A stretch of DNA of 64,000 nucleotides. It comes from Cyrtodaria siliqua. Lineage: Eukaryota > Mollusca > Bivalvia > Adapedonta > Hiatellidae. The notes beneath the pieces were generated by a model. The model saw nothing but the letters and a program-made list of their open reading frames with translations, ran no database searches and was not told the origin of the DNA. This document shows, piece after piece, positions 56,473 to 64,000 of this stretch. Location of the stretch: assembly GCA_037043455.1 (NCBI GenBank), contig JAWPHD010001148.1:22501-86500 (forward strand). The letters are read 5' to 3'. Made by a program: the position numbers and the translations under genes. The stretch's first letter is position 1. The number at the start of each line of letters is the position of its first letter.

Positions 56473-58001
56473 TTACATATTCATGTACAGTAAGTAGCTA
56501 TGAGACATTACATATACAGTAAATAGCCATGAGACATTACATATGCAGTAAGTAGCTATGAGACATAACATATACAGTAATTAGCTATGAGACATGACAT
56601 ATACAGTAAGTAGCTATGAGACATAACATATACAGTAAGTAGCTATGAGACATAACATATACAGTAAGTAGTTATGAGACATAACATATACAGTAAGTAG
56701 TTATGAGACATAACATATACAGTAAGTAGTTATGAGACATAACATATACAGTAAGTAGCTATGAGACATTACATATACAGTAAGTAGCTATGAGACATAA
56801 CATATACAGTAAGTAGCTATGAGACATAACATATACAGTAAGTAGCTATGAGACATAACATATACAGTAAGTAGCTATGAGACATTACATATACAGTAAG
56901 TAGTTATGAGACATAACATATACAGTAATTAGCTATGAGACATAACATATACAGTAAGTAGTTATGAGACATAACATATACAGTAAGTAGCTATGAGACA
57001 TAACATATACAGTAAGTAGCTATGAGACATAACATATACAGTAAGTAGCTATGAGACATAACATATACAGTAAGTAGCTATGAGACATAACATATACAGT
57101 AAGTAGTTATGAGACATAACATATACAGTAAGTAGTTATGAGACATAACATATACAGTAAGTAGCTATGAGACGTTACATATTATACAGTAAGTAGCTAT
57201 GAGACATAACATATACAGTAAGTAGCTATAAGACATAACATATACAGTAAGTAGTTATGAGTCATAACATATACAGTAAGTAGTTATGAGACATAACATA
57301 TACAGTAAGTAGTTATGAGACATAACATATACAGTAAGTAGCTATGAGACATAACATATACAGTAAGTAGCTATGAGACATAACATATACAGTAAGTAGC
57401 TATGAGACATAACATATACAGTAAGTAGCTATGAGACATAACATATACAGTAAGTAGTTATGAGACATAACATATACAGTAAGTAGCTATGAGACATAAC
57501 ATATACAGTAAGTAGCTATGAGACATAACATATACAGTAAGTAGTTATGAGACATAACATATACAGTAAGTAGCTATGAAACATAACATATACAGTAAGT
57601 AGTTATGAGACATAACATATACAGTAAGTAGTTATGAGACATAACATATACAGTAAGTAGCTATGAGACATAACATATACAGTAAGTAGTTATGAGACAT
57701 AACATATACAGTAAGTAGCTATGAGACATAACATATACAGTAAGTAGCTATGAGACATAACATATACAGTAAGTAGTTATGAGACATAACATATACAGTA
57801 AGTAGCTATGAGACATAACATATACAGTAAGTAGCTATGAGACATAACATATACAGTAAGTAGCTATGAGACATAACATATACAGTAAGTAGTTATGAGA
57901 CATAACATATACAGTAAGTAGTTATGAGACATAACATATACAGTAAGTAGCTATGAGACGTTACATATTATACAGTAAGTAGCTATGACATTAAATATAC
58001 G
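56473..58001. repeat. 30-bp tandem array, about 50 copies
   Basis: The unit is ACATATACAGTAAGTAGCTA then TGAGACATAA. A common C/T variant (AGCTAT or AGTTAT) follows a partly repeated order. A variant unit GACGTTACATATTATACAG occurs at 57,171 and 57,957, 786 bp apart, pointing to block duplication. There are no spacers, so it is not CRISPR. Confidence 0.97.
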
Positions 58002-58154
58002 GTAGATCCAAACTCCGGTTGATGTTGAGATGGACTTATTCTGTAAGTTTTGAGAATAAGATGGCATGTCATTTTAAGTAGCTATCCCGCCAACAACAGC
58101 CAAATTGTACAGCATATGAATACCGTTTCCAAACCTACTGACGACGAGGTGTGT

Positions 58155-59380
58155 ACATTTATATAAACTTATTTTACCTATATTGAACTATGTGGCTGAC
58201 GTTTGGGGGGTTTTCAGAGGCTGAAGTAATCGAACGAGTTCATTTACAATCTTTTAAACATTTATTAGGAGTAAAAATACAAACTCAAAACGATTTTATT
58301 TATGGAAAGTTAGGAAGAACTACATTACAACAATATAGAATGAAAGCTATTATTCGTTATTGGTTTAAACTTTTGAAATGCAATGAGTTAAAATATATTA
58401 AAGTTGCATATAATACACTGTTAGCAGACTTAGACAAATATCCAAATAAGATTTCTTGGGTTAGAATTGAGAAAAATGTTCTTGAAAGATTACGATTTTA
58501 TGATATATGTTTTTTTCAAGGGGTGGGAAATGTAAATAGTTCTCATTTTCTATTTAATCAGAGATTAAATGATACTGTTGTACACTGTTGTACAGAAAAT
58601 GAAGGAAAATTTATCAAATCCAACTAGAACGAATTGTTACATTTTATTTTCGGAATTCAGTTTTAAACTCTACTTTAGATAGCGTTACTATCAAACAATT
58701 TAGATTAGCATTAACTAGACTTAAAGTGTCATCTCATAGACTTGAAATAGAGACTGGAAGGTGGCACAAACCTGCAAAAATACCACTTTCAGAAAGAAAA
58801 TGTAAACTCTGTAATTCTTTAGAGAACGAATTTCATTTTATACTAGAATGTCCACTTTATCATGATTTGGGAGAGATGTTTATTAAAAGGTTTTATTTTT
58901 AAATACCAAATATACCCAAATTTATAAAATTGATGCAATCAAGCAATGTTAAAATTGTTAGAAATCTCGCTAGTTTTGTTTTTAAAAGCTTTCAAAAAAG
59001 AAACGAAACTTGCGATATAACATAGGAGAAGTCCTCCTCTTAAAATAATACCTGTTTGAATAGTTGCTTATTTATCATATAATGTCAATATGTCTGATGT
59101 GAAAATTCATATACCTTTCAAGCTTTGATGTAAGCCTTACGTTAAGATAATAAGAAAAAATAAGGTTATAACGATTATATGTATAAATATATGTATGAAA
59201 ATAACAAACATGTATTTACAGTTGGACAATAATGAATATACATTCCATATTAGTAATATTGTTCAAATCGATTACTGCAAACCATTGATTGTTTAATTAT
59301 AAGTATGATGTGTTTTTGTTTTGTATACTGATAGGCCATTTGATCTTTTGTATTAATAAAGTTTATCTTACCTTACCTAT
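58155..59380 (+). pseudogene. 3' end of a second LINE
   Basis: 5'-truncated relic. PILNYVADVWG lies in one frame, then after a shift the frame 58,190-58,627 has AEVIERVHLQSFKHLLGVK and YWFKLLKCNELKYIKVAY. After further breaks, FRLALTRLKVSSHRLEIETG and the terminal finger CKLCNSLENEFHFILECPLY (about 58,800-58,860) are readable. The tail ends with AATAAAGTTTATCTTACC near 59,378. The finger is similar to that of the LINE at 38-42 kb, so the two families are related. Confidence 0.85.
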
Positions 59381-59730
59381 TTTGAGAATCCAAACTCTAT
59401 ACACACAATATAAACGGATTTAACCAGCCAGGCCAAACCCCAAAACTGGAGTGTCGAATTAAGAGTTACCGACTCATAATTCATTTTATGCATGTTCAAT
59501 CACGTTTTTTTTAAGAACCCGTTAATAAACCTATATTTTTAATCGGCACATTTACATTATTATATGATCTGAACACCTGGATAGTGTTTTGATAAACGGT
59601 TTTGTAGCGTAATTTTGTTATTTGGCGGGTTAGTTACGTTAAAGAAATAAAATACGCCCACGTGCACCATCTATTATATACTTGGAATACGTTTTTAACG
59701 CCAATAACAAAAATCTATAGACTGTGGTTA
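59381..59730. other. Intergenic, nothing recognised
   Basis: No gene or repeat seen. Confidence 0.4.
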
Positions 59731-59743
59731 TTGATTTCAACAA

Positions 59744-60045
59744 GAGGGCTGGCGTGGCGGATTTGTAACCGGAGGCCCCGGGTTCAATCCTCCGTGGTGC
59801 CACTGAGTTCCGTCGGTGTGTTCTTGGGCAAGACACTTTCCATTAGCCTCGTCCGTCGGATGGGGACGTAAACCGGGCGGTCCCGTGTATCGGTCTATCC
59901 TCCGAGCACGTTAAAGAACCATATGAATGTATTCGATAATAAGAGTAGGGCAGGTTCCCGCATTCCTGTGTATCCTTCCCCTCCCTGGTGCGGCTCTAAA
60001 TAACCTATACTGTGTTGACGAGCCGTTAAACAACATTCAATTCAA
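59744..60045 (+). mobile_element. Full-length tRNA-derived SINE with 13-bp target duplication
   Basis: It is flanked by perfect TTGATTTCAACAA at 59,731-59,743 and 60,046-60,058. The head contains the B box CCGGGTTCAATCCTCCG. The body has TTGGGCAAGACACTTTCCAT, GGACGTAAACCGGGCGGTCC and CACGTTAAAGAACC, a core I recall from many invertebrate SINEs (possibly the Nin-DC or a similar conserved domain, not verified). The tail is ATTCAATTCAA. The open frames on both strands are not genes. Confidence 0.9.
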
Positions 60046-60058
60046 TTGATTTCAACAA

Positions 60059-61900
60059 TGCGTTTGCAAAGAACGATAGACAGGCAAACGGCGTCATAGA
60101 CCTTGGACCAGAACCCCAAAATTGACAATCCGGTACCATTTTGGTGGGCAAATTCTTACTATTGTCAATTTGGGGGCAATTTTATGGAGGTAAGGAAAAT
60201 GCATTATAGCAATTTCAAAGTTACAGCTTTACATGATTTTAATGCGTTTTTAAACATAACCCCCTTGAAAAAAATGAAAATCACAGAATGTCATAAAATG
60301 TCACTCAAAAAGTTATATTTAATAATTTCTGTATTTTCACTATTAATAATTATGTAAAACAGTTAACAGCCCCGAAATATGACAAGTACAATCACTTTAA
60401 ATGACCTTGTTTTCTTCTTTTTAGGCAAAAATCTCAATTTTACATGTAAATTTACCCCACCCACTTTTAGAGACTTTATACTTAACTTATAGATTTTCTG
60501 TTTGTTACATAAGCAATACACATGTGTGTTATTTTGAGACAATAAAATATATACTAAAAGAAAATAACACAAATTCAAGTGTTTGTCATGTTTGTAATGC
60601 ATTTTTTAAGTAAGCGATGGATAAAAGAACCCATTGAATTCTAAAATGAGTGCAGTATTAAGTGATATTTTGGCATTTATAAGATATTACTTTGACATAT
60701 ATCACACTTGTAGTATTTTTTCGAATCTCAGTGATGAAATGTTCTAACAACAGATAAAAGTATGTTCAGTTTATTAAATACTGTTCTGTTTTATCATGGT
60801 CAGTTAATGACTTTTCTTTGTTAAATTTGCATATCAAATTGCCCCACCCACTTAGGATTAAGATCAAAAATTATTCAAACGGACAAAGGTAAACATTGAT
60901 ACCAGTTTTAGTGTCAAATGGAAACTATTATCATGTTCTGAGTAAATGTTCAGGTAAATGGAAATTAAAAATGCATGACAATAAATTCTAAATTTCATTA
61001 CTTAGTGGTATTACGGCTTTACTTGATTTCAAATGTGTTTATAAGTGTACATGTATAGGGGTAAAATACCAACTTTCCTCAAGAATTATGTCTTCATTTA
61101 TAAGCAACTGTGGATATATGATTAGAGTTTAAGTGTAAAATGTCAGATTTCTTACAATTTCTTTATAAATAGTATTGTGGAAATTAAGAACCTGTGAAAA
61201 TAAAAGGAATACTTTAATAAAACCATTTTGGGATATTTGCTTTTGGTAACATGGATATATTGATGATGGCATGACACTACCAATTTCCATATTTACACAA
61301 TACTATTTATATTGGATCATTCCAGTGTATACATGTATATAAGTGGTTTATTTGATTTATATATTTAATCTAGGTAGAACATGATTAACAATATAATATG
61401 TATTTATTCTATATAAACATATTGGCTGTTCAAAAATGTAATTTTACCTAGCTGTGGAATTACCCCACCCACCCAATTTATAATGGGGAAGCTCAAGTAA
61501 GTGTAAATGTGTATCACTGATTCATTTGATTTATATTCTTCTGTTAAACAAATTAAATTACAGATGCAATTGATTCTTAGTTTTATTTTTTTATTTTTTA
61601 ACAACCATAAATTGAAGTTGTTTTCTTCACAAAAACATTTCCTTTTGATGTAAATGACAGATGTTTCTATACATTATAAAATATTTCCAATTTCATTTTT
61701 TTAACCAATTAACTTTATTCTGAATACCTTGTCAGTTATTACTATTACAATGACATTTCTTTTATGCAATTTTTACAATAGAATGGGGTGTTTTGTACTT
61801 CTTTAAATTCGATCGTACATTTTGAAACCTGTTTTGCCATTTGATTATCTTTACAGCTATTAACATAAAATGCTTCCGCATATTTTTTCTGTGAAATATA
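60059..61900. other. AT-rich stretch with three spaced CCCCACCCAC motifs
   Basis: AAATTTACCCCACCCAC (about 60,451), AAATTGCCCCACCCAC (about 60,837) and GAATTACCCCACCCACCC (about 61,457) stand out in otherwise AT-rich DNA. No gene was recognised. Confidence 0.45.
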
Positions 61901-61924
61901 AAATGAATAACCATGTTTTGTATG

Positions 61925-62745
61925 TTTTTACATTCAACTTTTGCGTTTAGGTCACTTTTTCACACACTGTATGCATTAGAACTTTCAAATGTTGCTTATA
62001 GTTGTATCTTGGGTGGTATATTGCAACGTGACAAAGCAAATATGGATGTGACCTTGACCCTCCAAGCAAGGGGCAGAAAACTTAAGTTTTACCATCAACT
62101 TTTGCGTTGAGGTCACTTTTTCACGAACTGTATGCACTAGACCTTTCAAACGTAGCTTATAGCTATATATTGAGCGGTACATTGCAAAGTGACAAAGCAA
62201 ATGTGGATGTGACCTTGACCCTCCAATAAAGGGGCAGATAACCTTATAATTTTTACCTTCAACATTATTTTGCGTTTAGGTCACTTTCTTGCAAACTGTA
62301 TGCACTACACCTTTCAAACTTTGTTTTTAGTTGTATCTTGGGTGATACATCGCAACGTGACAAAGCAAATGTAGATGCGACCTTGACCCTCCAAGCAAAG
62401 GGCAGATAACCTTATAATTTTTACCTTCAACTTTTGCGTTTAGCTCACTTTTTCACAAACTGTATGCACTAAGACCTTTCAAGTTGGTACATTGCAACTT
62501 GACAAAGAAATGTGCATGTGACCTCGACCCTCCAAGCAATTGACAGGTAACTTAATAATGTTTACCTTCAACATTTGCGTTTAGGTCACTTTTTCTCAAA
62601 CGTCATGCATTAAACCTTTCAAACTTCGCTTATAGTTGTTTCTTGGGTAATACATCACAACGTGTCAAAAAGCAAATGTGGCTGTGACATTCACCATCCA
62701 AGCAAATGGCAGATACCCGGTAACTTTAATTGTTACATTTACATC
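61925..62745. repeat. About 160-bp tandem repeat, five copies
   Basis: Copies share CAACTTTTGCGTTTAGGTCA, CAAACTGTATGCACTA, CCTTTCAAACTT, GTGACAAAGCAAATGTGGAT and GTGACCTTGACCCTCCAAGC. The last copies are more diverged. Confidence 0.9.
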
Positions 62746-64000
62746 ATTTTCTCATAGTGCCTCAGCAAACTGTAAGCTCCATTGTTTTTAGTTATTAAAA
62801 TGTTTACAAACCTTAGTTAGGCGAGACATGTTAATCTGCGGATTTCTTGTTTAACCATGTATGTACATCTTTATTTTTGCCGAAATAAATCTATCTATAT
62901 ATTGTTTTCTAAGATGTTAGGATTTATATTGCTACACAGCCTTAAATTGACGCCTGTCAGCACTCACAAAACGTGATCAAACTAGATGGCATTCACTGGT
63001 CAAACATTATTGGGTGAGACACGTCATACAATTTATCTGCGTCTATTACATGTATTAATAGAATGTGTATGGAGATGTGTATGCGTATTTATTTGAGATT
63101 GAAGCTATGATTTTGCAACTGACATAGCAAATACTAAGTTTGATTTATTTTTAATTGATTATAAAATGAAAATAGAATATAACTGTATTACCCTATTTGA
63201 ATTTTTACTTTTAAAATGAGGGATTGCGAGGTGGGGATGGGGCGGCTGCGGTGGGACTAACACACCGAGGATTTGACAGAAATTAACTCCTGTTTGAAAG
63301 GAATGAGCTGTTCCAGCCAAACTATTCGCACTACCACCACCCCACCGCCACCCTCTGGATTTAGATCCCGCACACAGCATGTCAACAAAATACCCTTTAA
63401 ACTTTTTTCTTCAAACATATCCTCAAACAAACCTACACTGAAAAGAGCGTTTATTCAAACCTCGAACTACTACAAAATCTACAAATACCCCCATGGATAT
63501 TTTTATATAAAATAAATCTCTGAAATTTCGGAAATACCTCCCTGGACCTTTTTCCTTTACCGCCACCCAACACACCTCAAAAATCCCTACCAGCCGACCT
63601 CATTACCTCGTTTACCTAAAAATCACCTCCTATAGAAAATACGTTTTTACAACACTCCAGTCCCCTGGAAAATTTCGAAAATATCCCACTCACCAAAAAA
63701 AAACTCGAAAACCTGACACACCCACCACCTCACCCCGCCCCACCCTTAATGGGTGATGTTTCCTATGAATGAGTGTTTATAATGATGATGTTGATATGAT
63801 TTAACATAAAATTGGATTTAAGGGACACTGTACAATTTAGATTAAAGGGACAAGTGCCAATAATTTTGGACTTTATTCTAATAGCGGATTTTAGAAATAT
63901 TTGATATAATTTATGTGTATTCTGCAAGTGAATATTGTTCATTGTACAATTTAAATAAATTTGTTGATTTTAATTTTAAAATTGTTGTTGCTGGTTTTGC
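62746..64000. other. Intergenic to the window edge, nothing recognised
   Basis: It contains a CCACCC/CACCTC-rich patch at 63,320-63,750 and a TTAAGGGACA phrase near 63,818 that may be a MITE end. No gene was recognised. Confidence 0.4.

Overview
This is AT-rich animal nuclear DNA, most likely from a bivalve mollusc. The evidence is a spliced gene with canonical GT/AG introns, a Mab-21/cGAS-like gene of the kind expanded in bivalves, tRNA-derived SINEs, non-LTR and Penelope-like reverse transcriptase relics, and very long tandem arrays. Nothing bacterial or viral was recognised. The species cannot be fixed by reading.

Layout. At 1-14.2 kb there is one complete eight-exon gene on the minus strand (3,985-14,188). 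I reconstructed it from splice sites. Its exons join to exactly 963 nt with phases that agree at every junction, giving a 320-residue CRAL-TRIO (alpha-tocopherol-transfer-protein-like) lipid-carrier protein. Its introns and flanks are filled with fragments of one Penelope-like family: two decayed reverse transcriptase pieces and about ten pieces of its 3' tail, several arranged as inverted pairs. Intron 5 also holds a 48-bp tandem array that copies the 3' splice site and first bases of exon 6.

From 14 to 32.6 kb there is no recognisable long gene. This part holds small foldbacks, SINE and tRNA-like pieces, a 29-codon zinc-finger mini-ORF, and three large repeat blocks: a 41-bp satellite (about 42 copies) that runs into a SINE and is built from its A-box head; a roughly 32-bp satellite of about 7 kb interrupted by a 0.7-kb insertion; and a terminal-inverted-repeat element full of GATATC palindromes.

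From 32.6 to 48 kb there is a fragment of a Mab-21-like pseudogene (about 34.3-34.7 kb), a nearly full-length but mutated LINE (38.2-42.1 kb), and an intact single-exon Mab-21/cGAS-like gene of 674 residues (45,703-47,727). This gene has a nucleotidyltransferase core with its acidic residues, a Mab-21 C-lobe and a C-terminal helical-repeat region. Two non-coding repeat families are each present twice, at 10.5/36.8 kb and 37.65/44.94 kb.

From 48 to 64 kb the sequence is mobile and tandem DNA: SINEs (one with a perfect 13-bp target duplication), MITE-like elements, a 1.7-kb element whose inverted repeats are themselves minisatellites, a three-armed palindrome, twin foldbacks, a 30-bp array of about 50 copies, the 3' end of a second LINE, and a roughly 160-bp tandem repeat.

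Only two intact protein-coding genes are well supported, the CRAL-TRIO lipid carrier and the Mab-21-like nucleotidyltransferase. They show no evident functional link. Element family names (Penelope-like, LINE class, SINE cores) come from recognised motifs and were not checked against a database.
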